Part shown: positions 45,668 through 54,953 of the stretch, in pieces | Numbering within the stretch: the first letter of the stretch is position 1 | How the letters are laid out: every line of letters begins with the position of its first letter | Source: Planctomycetia bacterium | GTDB lineage: Bacteria > Planctomycetota > Phycisphaerae > UBA1845 > Fen-1342 | DNA length: 64,000 bases | Reading direction: 5' to 3' | Assembly (NCBI GenBank): GCA_015709575.1 | Contig: CP054190.1 | Coordinates: 3,718,616-3,782,615 of the forward strand | Notes under the pieces: generated by a model | What the model was told of the DNA's origin: nothing | What the model saw: only the letters and a program-made list of their open reading frames with translations | Database searches by the model: none | Program-made: the position numbers and the translations under genes

Positions 45668-46900
45668 TCAGATCGGTTTGAAAATCACCGCAACATTGTG
45701 CCCGCCGAAGCCGAACGAGTTACTCATCGCGTAGCGGATGCGCTTGTCGCGGGCGGTCTTGGGAACGTAATCGAGATCGCAATCCTTGTCCGGATTGTCG
45801 AGATTGAGCGTGGGGGGAAGCGTGTTGTTGCGAAGCGCGAGTACGCAGGCGATCGCCTCGACTCCGCCCGAAGCACCCAGCAGGTGGCCGGTCGCGCCCT
45901 TGGTGCTGCTGATGGCGACCGAACGGGCCGCGGCGCCGAAGACGCCTTTGACGGCACGGGTTTCGGCCATGTCTCCCAGCGGGGTGCTGGTGGCGTGCGC
46001 GTTGATGTAGTCGATGTCGCCAGGATTGAGCTTTGCGTCCTTGAGCGCCAGGCGCATCGCGCGGGCAGCCCCGGCCCCCTCCGGATCGGGCTGCACCATG
46101 TCGCCCGCGTCGGACGTCGCGCCGATTCCCGCCACCTCGCAGAAAATCGTCGCGCCGCGGCGCTGCGCGTGTTCGAAGTCCTCCAGGATCAGCACGCCGG
46201 CGCCTTCGCTGAGGACGAAGCCGTCGCGGTCGCGATCCCACGGGCGCGAGGCGCGCGCCGGTTCATCATTCCGGGTGGAAAGCGCCTTCATCGCGGCGAA
46301 AGCCGACAGTCCGAGCGGCGTGAGCGCCGCCTCGGTGCCGCCGGTCAGAACCACGTCCGCATGCCCGGTACGAATGGAGTTCATCGCGTCGGCCATGGCG
46401 TTGGCGGCGGAGGCGCAGGCGGTCGACACGGCGGTGCTGCAGCCCTTGAAGTTCAGGGCGATCGAGATGTGGCCGGAGCAGGCATTCGCCATCAGCTTGG
46501 GAATGGTGAACGCGGATACGCGGCTGGGGCCTTTTTCGAGCAGGCGCTTGTGCTGCTCCTCCAGCTCCGTGATGCCGCCGATGCCGGTGCCGAGGATGAC
46601 GCTCGCCCGCTCGGGGTCGAACTTCCCCTCCAAGCCGGACTCGGCGAACGCCTGCATCGCGGCGCCGTAGGCGAACTGCGTGAAGCGGTCCATCCGCTTG
46701 GCGAGCCGGTGGTCGATGACGGTGGCGGCGAAATCGGGGCAGTCGCCTCCGAATTTCACGTCAAACATGGTCGGGTCAAATTGCGTGATGGGGCGGATGC
46801 CAGAGCGGCCGCAGATCAGACCATCCCAGAAGGAGGCGACCGAGCATCCGAGCGGCGTGACCGCTCCCATTCCGGTGACCACAATCCGCTTCGACGCCAT
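45668..46900 (-). CDS. fabF: 3-oxoacyl-ACP synthase II FabF
   Basis: 410 residues. Condensing enzyme that elongates acyl-ACP with malonyl-ACP. VVTGMGAVTPLG at the start; the active-site Cys in VSTACASAANAMADAM (about 163), and the two His in NAHATSTPLGD (about 300) and GATGHLLGASGG (about 340), form the Cys-His-His triad. ATG 46900 follows GGAG; an in-frame GTG at 46903 is less likely. It is cotranscribed with the ACP gene 24 bases upstream, the usual acpP-fabF pair. Confidence 0.95.
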   Translation of the reverse strand: MASKRIVVTGMGAVTPLGCSVASFWDGLICGRSGIRPITQFDPTMFDVKFGGDCPDFAATVIDHRLAKRMDRFTQFAYGAAMQAFAESGLEGKFDPERASVILGTGIGGITELEEQHKRLLEKGPSRVSAFTIPKLMANACSGHISIALNFKGCSTAVSTACASAANAMADAMNSIRTGHADVVLTGGTEAALTPLGLSAFAAMKALSTRNDEPARASRPWDRDRDGFVLSEGAGVLILEDFEHAQRRGATIFCEVAGIGATSDAGDMVQPDPEGAGAARAMRLALKDAKLNPGDIDYINAHATSTPLGDMAETRAVKGVFGAAARSVAISSTKGATGHLLGASGGVEAIACVLALRNNTLPPTLNLDNPDKDCDLDYVPKTARDKRIRYAMSNSFGFGGHNVAVIFKPI

Positions 46901-46924
46901 CACGCGGCTCCGACCGTGCCTGTC

Positions 46925-47182
46925 CTACTTGCTGCCACTGGGAAGGTGACTGAGGATGTATTCGATGACCAGCCCGATGGTCTGGAGCTTTTCGGCCTCC
47001 TCATCAGGAATGCTCATCTCGAAAGCCTCTTCCAGCTCCATGACCAGCTCGACCTGGTCCAGCGAGTCGGCGTTCAGATCGTTGACGAAGGACGTGTCTC
47101 GGGAGAGTTCCTCCTCCTTCACGCCCATCTGCTCGGCCACGATCTTTTTGACCCGCGCTTCGATTTCAGGCGTATCAGGCAC
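46925..47182 (-). CDS. acpP: Acyl carrier protein
   Basis: 85 residues, with the carrier motif [18 protein letters not shown]. Ser40 receives phosphopantetheine. It carries growing acyl chains for fatty-acid synthesis. It is a little longer than the usual ~78 residues, through the C-terminal LPSGSK. A GGAA-type ribosome site precedes the ATG. It sits upstream of fabF. Confidence 0.95.
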   Translation of the reverse strand: MPDTPEIEARVKKIVAEQMGVKEEELSRDTSFVNDLNADSLDQVELVMELEEAFEMSIPDEEAEKLQTIGLVIEYILSHLPSGSK

Positions 47183-47515
47183 GTGCCGTTCCTTCCAATC
47201 GGGGTTCCCAAAGCTGTCTGATTGAGGCGCAACGTTGTAACTGCGCTTTTCCGGTTCTTCAAGTCAGGGCGAACCGACCCGGCGGCCGGCGGGGCCGCCT
47301 CACCGACGACCCCAAGCTGCCGCCCCGGGTCCGGAATGATACGACCCAACCCGGCGGTTGCCAAGCCGAACTCGCCCCAGCAAAGCCAGTTACCGCGCGG
47401 CGCCGTTCCGGTGGGAATTGAAAGCGGGGTCGCCCACCCTTCACGGATGCGCGACCCCGCCGAGATTTCAAATCATCCTCAGAAGTGCTTCACCGCGAGC
47501 GGTGACGCCGGCAGA
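47183..47515. other. Gene-free stretch upstream of acpP
   Basis: Contains the terminator of the neighbouring PEP-CTERM gene and presumably the acpP-fabF promoter. No ORF is convincing and I see no clear -35/-10 pair. Confidence 0.4.
47424..47460 (-). terminator. Terminator after PEP-CTERM gene
   Basis: GCGGGGTCGC (47424-47433) and GCGACCCCGC (47451-47460) form a perfect 10-bp stem. On the minus strand it lies about 55 bases after the PEP-CTERM gene stop, and TTTCAATT follows. The flanking GAAA/TTTC could extend the stem. Confidence 0.7.
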
Positions 47516-48139
47516 CTAGCGACGCCTACGGGCCGCCAGAGCGCCCAGCGCCAGCAGCGACAGCGACGCCGGCTCGGGCACGTGGAAGGCCGCGTTGCGC
47601 AGCTCGATGCGGTACTGGCCGCCCGAGCCGCCGCCGCCGGACCACTCCGCCAGCGGGTTGGCCGCACCGGGACCATCCGGAGCGCGCTCCGCCGCGAATG
47701 GCGTGTCGTTCCAAATCGCCGCCTCGTTCGAATCCACAGGATCACGGTCATACCGCGAGATCGCCAGGAAATAGATGCCGGGGGCAGGGACGAACTGCCC
47801 GCTGATCGTGGACTGGAGCGTGCCGCCGGCCGGGGCGTCGTCATTGAACGTAACGCCGCGGCCGTTGACGTCAAACAGGAACAACTGCGTGTCGAAACTG
47901 GCGCCGCCGACCGTCGTCGCACCGAAGATGGACGGGTCGGGGATGCGGATGCAGTACATGTCGACAAGGTCTTCCGCGTTTGTGTTCAGCACGCCAGTGA
48001 TGCCGGTCAGCGCGCCAACGCCGTTGGTGATGTTCGCAGTCATCAGCGACTCACCCGCATCGCCAACCTCGGCCCAATCCGCTGCAAGCGCCGCGGTGCC
48101 GCCAAGCATCGCGACAGTCAAAGCCATCAGCTTCTTCAT
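47516..48139 (-). CDS. PEP-CTERM surface protein
   Basis: 207 residues. Signal peptide 1-~20 (LMALTVAMLGGTAALA). The body has a beta-sandwich with DTQLFLFDVNGRGVTFNDDAPAGGTLQSTI and FVPAPGIYFLAISRYDRDP, similar to pre-peptidase C-terminal domains. It ends VPEPASLSLLALGALAARRRR-like: PEP motif, hydrophobic helix, Arg cluster, the signal handled by exosortase (EpsH-type), which would anchor it at the surface. GGAGGAG precedes the ATG. No exosortase gene is in the window. Confidence 0.85.
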   Translation of the reverse strand: MKKLMALTVAMLGGTAALAADWAEVGDAGESLMTANITNGVGALTGITGVLNTNAEDLVDMYCIRIPDPSIFGATTVGGASFDTQLFLFDVNGRGVTFNDDAPAGGTLQSTISGQFVPAPGIYFLAISRYDRDPVDSNEAAIWNDTPFAAERAPDGPGAANPLAEWSGGGGSGGQYRIELRNAAFHVPEPASLSLLALGALAARRRR

Positions 48140-48551
48140 GGACTCCTCCGATCCGAACAGAAGGGAGACGCGTCCGACAGCGCCAACAAGGCTCCTGCCG
48201 AGCGCTCTCGATGCCGCCGATCGGCGGCTGCCCACCCCACGCGGGGCAGTGCGACCGTCATGCGACAAGTTCCGACACGCGAGAGCAGTTCGCGCCGACC
48301 CATCGGCCATTCCGGCCAGTTCGGCCGATGCTAGGAACCGCGTTTCCGGCGATTCCAGCGGGGTCGGGCGACCCTTTACACGTCCCGAAAACAACTCGTG
48401 GCGCGCCGCGCGCACCGCACGATTTCGCGGAACGCGGTCAAAAAAATCGGGTAGAATCCCCGCGGTTTGACGCCGCCCCCCGGCCCGCGTTGTGCATCCA
48501 ATCGGGGGGTTCCGGGGTACATCATCCGACGCGCCGCGCGGAGTCTCACCG
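48140..48551. other. Divergent intergenic region of 412 bases
   Basis: Lies between the PEP-CTERM gene and the exported 739-residue gene. A candidate ECF-type or weak promoter for the rightward gene is GGAACG (48429-48434), 17 bases, TAGAAT (48452-48457), but it is one possibility among several. No ORF is convincing. Confidence 0.35.
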
Positions 48552-50771
48552 ATGCTGCACCGCTGCCTGCCGATCCTCCCGATTCTGCTGATCGCCGGCC
48601 TGAACGCACCCGGAATCGCCCAGCCGCTCGGCTCCGACCGCAAGCCGCTGCGCGAGGTGCGATCTCTCAACACACGATTCGAGCTGCGCGTGCAGGCAGG
48701 CCGCGCCCGCGGCGAGCGCAAGCCGTGCGTGGCCGAGTTGATGGAACGCGGCAGGCGCATCTGGAAGCGCGAGCTGGTGAATGACGTGGCGCCGGTCTTC
48801 GGCGCGGTCAGCGACGACGGCCGGTTCATCGTCACGCTCGACGAGTACCGCCGCGGCGGAGCGAGAAACGCGTTGGTGGTCTACGGCTCGGACGGCAAGC
48901 TGCTGCGCCACTTCGTGCTGACCGACCTGCTGCAGCGCGAGGACTGGTCACAGGTGCGCGCCAAGGGCCAGGCGGTGACGTGGCTGCGCGGCGCCGAGAT
49001 AGGATTTGACGACGACATCGCTCACTTCATCATCGACTTCCCCTGGGGGCGGCAGGTGGCGATTGACCTGCGAAAGCTGAGCGTCGTACGCGACGGCGTG
49101 TCCGACCCACGGGCCGACGTGCCGCCGGAGATCGCAGCGCTGCTCGATTCCGCCGCGGCCGATGCGCTCGTCAGCGATCCCCCCTCGATCGAGGAGCTGG
49201 CAAAGCGCAGCGGAATTGCGCAGGCGGATCTGGAGCGGCTGATCGAAATGGGGCTGCTGGACTCAGATGACCTGGCGGCCAAGCTCGATGAGCTGGGCGA
49301 GAAGCAAGGCCCGGCGGTGGCGCCGGTCGGCGTCGCCCGTGAGACCGACAAGGTGTCCGATGGAGAAGACGGCCCCGAGGAGCTGGCGCCCGAGGCGCTC
49401 GCGACCGCGAATGCCTCGCGGCCCGCTTCAGACAAGGCTGCCGCGACCGCTGAATTGCAGAGCGGCGCGGCGGAGCCGACGACCGGGGGCGACCCGGCGA
49501 CAGCGAGCGCTTTCCGCGCCCCGGATCCCGATCCGAACAATCCGGTGAACTACGTCGGTTGGATCAACGGGCTATCGCCGCAGGACGGCGTGGACGGAAC
49601 GCCGTATTACCAGCAGGCAGGGGATGCGTTCGTGAAGTGGGCCGGCGATGAGGCGCTGATGGACCGTGCGCTGAACGGGGACGCCGACGCGCTCGCATCG
49701 CCCGAGATTGCGGCGTGGCTGGACCAGAATCGCGCGGCGCTGAGCCTGTTCCGGCAGGGCGCTGCCGCCGACTATCGCGGCTGGCAGCTTCACAGTGAGA
49801 GCGGCATGCTGATGGACGTGCTGCTGCCGGACCTCGGCCTGCAACGTTCAATGGCGCGCGCGCTGGCTGTGGATGCGCGCCGCGCTGCGCTGGAGGGCCG
49901 CACCGAGGATGCGGTGAACTCGCTCGCGGCGATCGGATCCGCCGCGGCGCACGTCGGCAACGGTCCAACGCTGATCGAAAACCTCGTCGGCGCCGCGATG
50001 CAGAGCGTCGCAACGGATGCGCTGCTCGACAGCTTCACGCGACAGGACGAGACCGTGGACTATCGCCGCGTGGCGGACTCGCTGGCACGGTCGCTGCGAC
50101 CGACGCGCACGTCGGATGAGGCCGTGCAGATCGAGCGGACGGCGTACCTCGACGTGCTGCAGCGCTCCTTCGACATCGACCCGACCACCGGCGCGCCGCG
50201 TCCAAATCCGCGCCAACTCTCGGCCATCCTGAGCATGGGCGGGCCGGAACCCGCGGCGAGCGGGCCGGTGGAGTCGGTCGTCTCCGGCATGTTGAACGCG
50301 GCCCGTTTCGGTTCGCTGCGCTTCTCCGACATGGTGCGGGAAGGAAACGAGTTCTACGACTCAGTATCGACGGCCATGCGCTCGCCGCCGGCCATGGCGC
50401 GGCCGATGCTGGACGCGGCCGACGCGCAGGCGCAATCCGCCAATCCGCTGTTGCGCGTGCTGGCGCCGTCGCTGGGGCGTGCCCACGTCGGGCGAACGCG
50501 GGCCGACGCGTCGCGACGGGCAACGCTCGTGGTGGCGAACCTGCACGCCTATCGACAGCAGAACGGACGGTACCCGGATTCGCTGGACGCGATCGGAAAT
50601 CCGGAGATCGTGACCGATCCGTTCACGGGAGAGCGCTTCGCGTACCGCGCCGAAGGCGAGTCGTTCACGCTCTACTCGCTCGGGTACAACGCGACCGACG
50701 ACGGCGCGACGCACAACCGCAGCGGGGATGAGGGCGACATCGTGTATTGGCCGCGCCCGCCGCGGAACTAA
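48552..50771 (+). CDS. Large exported protein with pseudopilin-like C-terminal domain
   Basis: 739 residues; family not recognised. Signal peptide about 1-24 (CLPILPILLIAGLNAPGIAQ). The N-terminal part (30-190) contains SDDGRFIVTLDEYRR. A short helical region (SIEELAKRSGIAQADLERLIEMGLLD) and an Ala/Glu-rich linker (about 250-330) follow. A long helical body (about 345-640) precedes a C-terminal module resembling the type II secretion G / pseudopilin tail (RRATLVVANLHAYRQQNGRYPDSLDAIG, then DPFTGERFAYRAEG). GGAG precedes ATG 48552; an in-frame ATG at 48492 has no ribosome site. Confidence 0.75.
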   Translation: MLHRCLPILPILLIAGLNAPGIAQPLGSDRKPLREVRSLNTRFELRVQAGRARGERKPCVAELMERGRRIWKRELVNDVAPVFGAVSDDGRFIVTLDEYRRGGARNALVVYGSDGKLLRHFVLTDLLQREDWSQVRAKGQAVTWLRGAEIGFDDDIAHFIIDFPWGRQVAIDLRKLSVVRDGVSDPRADVPPEIAALLDSAAADALVSDPPSIEELAKRSGIAQADLERLIEMGLLDSDDLAAKLDELGEKQGPAVAPVGVARETDKVSDGEDGPEELAPEALATANASRPASDKAAATAELQSGAAEPTTGGDPATASAFRAPDPDPNNPVNYVGWINGLSPQDGVDGTPYYQQAGDAFVKWAGDEALMDRALNGDADALASPEIAAWLDQNRAALSLFRQGAAADYRGWQLHSESGMLMDVLLPDLGLQRSMARALAVDARRAALEGRTEDAVNSLAAIGSAAAHVGNGPTLIENLVGAAMQSVATDALLDSFTRQDETVDYRRVADSLARSLRPTRTSDEAVQIERTAYLDVLQRSFDIDPTTGAPRPNPRQLSAILSMGGPEPAASGPVESVVSGMLNAARFGSLRFSDMVREGNEFYDSVSTAMRSPPAMARPMLDAADAQAQSANPLLRVLAPSLGRAHVGRTRADASRRATLVVANLHAYRQQNGRYPDSLDAIGNPEIVTDPFTGERFAYRAEGESFTLYSLGYNATDDGATHNRSGDEGDIVYWPRPPRN

Positions 50772-50823
50772 TCGCCGCGGCAATTGAGGCGACGCGCAAT
50801 GGCGGCTGGCGACCCGCGGCGCG

Positions 50824-51267
50824 TCACAAGGGCAGCTTCGCGTCGCGATTGCGCAACAGCGACTCCTGAATCACCGGCAGAGGGTGTGTGGAGCCGGTGT
50901 CAATGCCGGGACAGGTCCGACCGGCGCGCTCCCAGTCTCGCGGCGTACGCAGGTTGGACTGCCAGAAGGGCCACGTGCGGCACTGCTCCGGGCGGACGGC
51001 GTAGATCGAGCAGCGCTTTTTTCCGTCGGGGTCCGTTCGAAGAAACTCACAATCGCCGTCCGGAAGCTCCAGCAGGCTGCGCCGCCGCTCGGCGCGGCGC
51101 ACGTGCCGGGCCTCAAACTCCGCCAGGCTCATCTTCAGATGGGCGGCGATTGCGGCGACCTCGTCATCGCTCACCCAGACATGGCCGGGCGGACCGCCGC
51201 AGCAGCGGCCGCACTGCGTGCAGGAAAATCGCAGGCCATCGGCATACCACGGCATGGACGGGGACAT
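50824..51267 (-). CDS. YkgJ-family cysteine-cluster protein
   Basis: 147 residues with an N-terminal Cys cluster FSCTQCGRCCGGPPGHVWVSDDEV and further Cys in CEFLR, CSIYAVRPEQCRTWPFW and CPGID. Together they make the eight-Cys pattern of YkgJ/UPF0153 proteins (PF03692, metal-binding, possibly Fe-S; function unknown). ATG 51267 follows GAAAGGG; an upstream ATG at 51306 lacks a site. It runs opposite to the ddl gene. Confidence 0.85.
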   Translation of the reverse strand: MSPSMPWYADGLRFSCTQCGRCCGGPPGHVWVSDDEVAAIAAHLKMSLAEFEARHVRRAERRRSLLELPDGDCEFLRTDPDGKKRCSIYAVRPEQCRTWPFWQSNLRTPRDWERAGRTCPGIDTGSTHPLPVIQESLLRNRDAKLPL

Positions 51268-51446
51268 CGCCGGCACCCTTTCTGTACGCGCTGTGTTGCG
51301 GCGCACATCCTAATCGGGCGCACCCGCTGATACGTCATTGCCATCGCCTCCCGTCGGCCCGGCCCGCTGAATTGCCCTTGCACCACCGCTGCAATCCGCG
51401 ACAATGCTCCCGCTGCGCAGCGCTCTGCGCGGCATGAGGTGCATGG

Positions 51447-52520
51447 ATGCACGCCGCCGCTGCTGACCTCCCCCGCCCCGATGCCGCGCCCGCGCTCCGC
51501 ATCACGCTGCTGCGCGGCGGACCCGGCCCTGAGCGTTCCGTGAGCTTCGCCTCCGGCGCGGAGATCGCCGCCGCACTGCGCCGCCGGGGTCACTGCGTAC
51601 ACGAAGCCGACATCGGGCCGGACGATCTCGCCGCCCTCGACGCCCCGGCAGATGTGATCTTCATCGGCCTGCATGGCGAATTCGGCGAAGACGGCGCGCT
51701 GCAGCGCATCCTCGAGCAGCGCGGCCTGAAATTCACCGGATCGGGCGCGGCTGCCTCCGCGCTGGCGATGAACAAGATCGACGCCAAGCGCGTCGCGCAG
51801 TGCTGCGGCGCACAGACCGCCGCATGGCGGCACATTCGAGCGGCCGACTGGCCCGCGACGCGCGCCGCCGCGCTCGCGACGCCTGACCGCGCCGCGCGGG
51901 CTTCGCCGCCGCACGCGGCCGGGCCGGCCGGGACGAAAGACAAACCAGGACGCACTGAAGCGGCGGGGCGCCAGGCCGATGATCTCTCCGATCTCAGCGC
52001 GCCGCTGGTGGTCAAACCGGTCGCTTCCGGCAGCAGCGTCGAGACGCACGTGCTGCCGCGCGCCGATCGCGACACGATCTTCACCGCGATCGACCGCGTG
52101 CTGGCGGCGTTCGGCGAGGCACTGGTGGAGCGCTTCATCCCCGGGCAGGAGACCACCGTGGCGGTGCTGGAGGGTCGCGCCCTGCCGCCGATCGTGATCC
52201 GCCCACGAGCGCAGTTCTATGACTACCGGGCAAAATACGAGGCGGACGACACCGAATACCTGTTTGATGCGCTGCCGTCGCCGGTGCTCGACGGGTTGAT
52301 GCGCGGCAGCGAGGCCATTTTCGCCGGCCTAGGCTGCCGCCACCTGGCGCGGGTCGATTGGATCGTGGACGCCGCCGGCACGCCCTGGTTCCTGGAGGCC
52401 AACACATTGCCGGGTTTCACCAGTCATTCGCTGGCCCCCAAGGCCGCCGCGCGCGCGGGTATCGGGTTTGATGAGTTGTGCGACCGGCTGGCCCGGCTCG
52501 CACTGGAGAGCCGCCGATGA
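51447..52520 (+). CDS. ddl: D-alanine--D-alanine ligase
   Basis: 357 residues of the ATP-grasp family, joining two D-Ala for peptidoglycan. ITLLRGGPGPERSVSFASG (about 19-37) matches the N-terminal loop; FIGLHGEFGEDGALQRILE the substrate region; LVVKPVASGSSVETH the ATP loop; FYDYRAKYEADDTEYLF the omega loop; and FLEANTLPGFTSHSLAPKAA the Mg and serine-loop end. About 45 residues of low-complexity Ala/Gly-rich insert (about 140-185) interrupt the usual sequence before the ATP loop. It overlaps the following ftsQ-like start as ATGA. Confidence 0.9.
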   Translation: MHAAAADLPRPDAAPALRITLLRGGPGPERSVSFASGAEIAAALRRRGHCVHEADIGPDDLAALDAPADVIFIGLHGEFGEDGALQRILEQRGLKFTGSGAAASALAMNKIDAKRVAQCCGAQTAAWRHIRAADWPATRAAALATPDRAARASPPHAAGPAGTKDKPGRTEAAGRQADDLSDLSAPLVVKPVASGSSVETHVLPRADRDTIFTAIDRVLAAFGEALVERFIPGQETTVAVLEGRALPPIVIRPRAQFYDYRAKYEADDTEYLFDALPSPVLDGLMRGSEAIFAGLGCRHLARVDWIVDAAGTPWFLEANTLPGFTSHSLAPKAAARAGIGFDELCDRLARLALESRR

Positions 52521-53434
52521 AACGTCCCGCCCGAAGCCGCACCCGTCCCGCCGCCGACGCGCGGCCGTTTCCGTGGATGCAGGTGCTGCGCTGCACGGTC
52601 TGGCTCGGAGCACTGGGGCTGGCCGCGGCCGGCGCCCAGGCGCTCGAATCGCGCTATCGGTCGCTGGCCGGCGAACGGCAACTGTATGTCGAGTGGGTCA
52701 ACCCACCGGACTGGCTTGGGGCGGATACGTGGCGTTTCGTTCTGGAAGACCTGCAACTGGGCCTGGCGCCGCTGACGGCGATCGGCACGGAAGATCCCGA
52801 CCTGGCGCGCCGCGCCGCGACGATCGTGTCCGCCTCGCCGTGGGTGCGCGTCGTGCAGCGCGTCTCCCTGGCGGCGGACGGCGTGCTGCGCGTCGACGCC
52901 GAGTTTCGCAGGCCGTTAGCGCTGGTACTGGACGACACCGCCGCCTACCCCGTCGCCGCGGACGGGGTGCACCTGCCGCTGCGCGGCTATCGCCTCTCGC
53001 ACGACGACGCAGCGGCCAGCGGCTATTTCCTGATCTCCGGCATCGCCCAGCAGGCCCCCGAGCCGGGCGGCACATGGGGCGCGCCGGAATTGTTCAACGC
53101 CCTGCGGCTGGTCAGCTTCTTCGAGCGCCATGACTGGACGCGCGGCCCGCTGGCGGGGCTGCGCCGCGCGTTCAACCGCGTGGACGCCGCCCGTCACCCC
53201 GGCTGCGTGTCCCGTTGCCTGCGTCTGCGATCGGCGGAAGGGGCATTGATCGAGTGGGGCCTGCCGCCGGGCGAAGAGTCGGGCGTGGAGGCTCCGGCGG
53301 CGGACAAGTTCGCCCGGCTGACGAGCCTGGCGCGGGCCGGCCTGCCGACCGATCGCGTCGTGGACCTCCGCGGCTTTGATGCGGTGATCTTTCGACTGCT
53401 GACGCCGGATCGAGGGCTGCAGCCCGCGCGCTGA
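52517..53434 (+). CDS. FtsQ/DivIB-like division protein
   Basis: 305 residues. Basic start, one TM helix at about 23-41 (VLRCTVWLGALGLAAAGAQ), then a periplasmic part. PWVRVVQRVSLAADGVLRVDAEFRRPLALVLDDTAAYPVAADGVHLP (about 115-160) resembles FtsQ's POTRA-to-beta transition (PG.L.V.V.ERRP). Its ATG overlaps ddl as ATGA, and ddl-ftsQ is the order of the division/cell-wall (dcw) cluster. No ftsA, ftsZ or mur gene follows, so this is a broken-off cluster fragment. The assignment rests largely on context. Confidence 0.6.
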   Translation: MKRPARSRTRPAADARPFPWMQVLRCTVWLGALGLAAAGAQALESRYRSLAGERQLYVEWVNPPDWLGADTWRFVLEDLQLGLAPLTAIGTEDPDLARRAATIVSASPWVRVVQRVSLAADGVLRVDAEFRRPLALVLDDTAAYPVAADGVHLPLRGYRLSHDDAAASGYFLISGIAQQAPEPGGTWGAPELFNALRLVSFFERHDWTRGPLAGLRRAFNRVDAARHPGCVSRCLRLRSAEGALIEWGLPPGEESGVEAPAADKFARLTSLARAGLPTDRVVDLRGFDAVIFRLLTPDRGLQPAR

Positions 53435-53569
53435 TTCTCGGAACGTAGCGGGTTTTCAGGCCACCCGCCCCGCCAGGGCCGCCGGCGATTTCACCCTCGG
53501 GCGGAATTGTCGTGAAGTTTCCGCGGCGTCGGGGCGTAGACTATTTGGGGGAAATTGAGGAGCGCTGTC

Positions 53570-54358
53570 GTGAGCCACTGGATCAACGACCTAGTCGTGT
53601 GGATGCAGCAGGCCGTGCCGTCCGATGGGCACAGCCTCTACCTCGCGACCGCCGGCGGGGCCGGAGTTGCGGGCGTTCTCATGCTGCTATACGGGGCACG
53701 CTGCATGCGCGGACTCACCGCCATCGGCGGTGCCGGGGCGGGCGCATCGCTCGGACTGACGGCCGCCTCCATCCTGGGCGTGCCGCCGTGGATCACCAGT
53801 GCCTTCGGCGGGATTGTCGGGCTGGTATTCGGCATTGCCGGTCATCGGATGTTCGTGGGTGTGCTGATTGGCGTCATTTTGGCGTCGGTTGGCGCAGGAA
53901 CATACGCGCAGCAGTCGCTCGCGCCGCACCTGGCCGCCGTTCAATCCGATTTATCCAGCGGTAGCCTGACGAACGGCCAGCCAGCCGGCTGGGACGCGCT
54001 GCCGGCGGCATTCAACGCACTGACCGCTCGGGTGCCGAATGTCGGCATGATCCTCGCCGTCATCGGCGGGCTGTCGCTGATCGCCGGTTACCTGCTGGCC
54101 CAGTTCCTGCCGCGGCTGTCGGCCTCGCTGTGTGCGGCGACCGCCGGGACGGTGGCGGTGGGCGCATCGGCGGTAATCCTGCTCGGCGCTTTCAGCCCGC
54201 AGACGGTCGATCAACTGGTCGCGCTGGGAGCGTGGGGCTGGCTGATTCTCGGCGGCGTCTGGCTGGCGGGGCTGGTCCGCAATATGCGCCCGGTGCGCAA
54301 GGCGCCATCGCTGGACGACGAGGATGACGGCGGGCGTCGCGCCCCGCGGATGGCTTAG
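53570..54358 (+). CDS. Polytopic membrane protein (TMEM198/DUF4203-like)
   Basis: 262 residues with about seven TM helices, among them LATAGGAGVAGVLMLLYG, AFGGIVGLVFGIAGHRMFVGVLIGVILASVGAGTYA, GMILAVIGGLSLIAGYLLAQFL and LCAATAGTVAVGASAVILLGAF. The Gly-rich pairs and length fit TMEM198-like proteins. No transport function is established. The GTG at 53570 follows GAGGAG; an in-frame TTG lies five codons earlier. An acidic tail ends it. Confidence 0.6.
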   Translation: MSHWINDLVVWMQQAVPSDGHSLYLATAGGAGVAGVLMLLYGARCMRGLTAIGGAGAGASLGLTAASILGVPPWITSAFGGIVGLVFGIAGHRMFVGVLIGVILASVGAGTYAQQSLAPHLAAVQSDLSSGSLTNGQPAGWDALPAAFNALTARVPNVGMILAVIGGLSLIAGYLLAQFLPRLSASLCAATAGTVAVGASAVILLGAFSPQTVDQLVALGAWGWLILGGVWLAGLVRNMRPVRKAPSLDDEDDGGRRAPRMA

Positions 54359-54467
54359 CGAGCCTTGCGGCCGCGGCCGCCGGGCACCCCCTTGATGTTG
54401 CAGCGGCCTGCGGCCGCGCTGGCGCGAGCGTCAATCTCTTCGGCATGCGGCAATACGAGAGAACCCG

Positions 54468-54953
54468 GTGTTCGAGGCCTCGCCCGAGGAGATGGACCGC
54501 CGCTGGATGATCCAGGCGCTGCGCGCAGCGGAGGATGCGGCCGACTCGGAGGACGTGCCGGTCGGGGCGATCGTGGTGCGCGAAGGGCGGATCATCGGCC
54601 GCGGTTGCAACCAGCGCGAAAAGCTGCAGGATCCCACCGCACACGCCGAAATCCTGGCGCTGTCCGCGGCCGCCGCGGAAGTCGGTCATTGGCGGCTCAG
54701 TGGCTGCACTCTGTATGTGACGCTGGAGCCGTGCACGATGTGCGCCGGGGCGCTGGTGCTGGCACGGATCGACCGCGTGGTGTTCGGGGCCTACGACCCG
54801 AAGGCGGGTGCGTGCGGCTCGCTATACCAGATCACGCAGGATCCCCGCCTGAATCATCGACCGATCACCGAGGGCGGAGTGCTGGCGGCAGAGTGCGGGG
54901 CACTGCTGACGGATTTTTTCAGAGCGCGACGGCGCGATCCGGAGCGCGCCTAG
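54468..54953 (+). CDS. tadA: tRNA-specific adenosine deaminase TadA
   Basis: 161 residues. It deaminates A34 of tRNA-Arg to inosine. HAEILAL (Zn-binding His and catalytic Glu, about 59-65) and [27 protein letters not shown] (two Zn Cys) are the TadA signature; [13 protein letters not shown] helix at the start. Start GTG 54468 with GAGAGA upstream. The stop overlaps the convergent fabZ by four bases. Confidence 0.9.
   Translation: MFEASPEEMDRRWMIQALRAAEDAADSEDVPVGAIVVREGRIIGRGCNQREKLQDPTAHAEILALSAAAAEVGHWRLSGCTLYVTLEPCTMCAGALVLARIDRVVFGAYDPKAGACGSLYQITQDPRLNHRPITEGGVLAAECGALLTDFFRARRRDPERA

Noticed and set aside
45698..47221. 507-codon plus-strand ORF antisense to fabF/acpP
   Set aside because: Opposite to two certain genes, in the mirror frame of high-GC coding; no homology.
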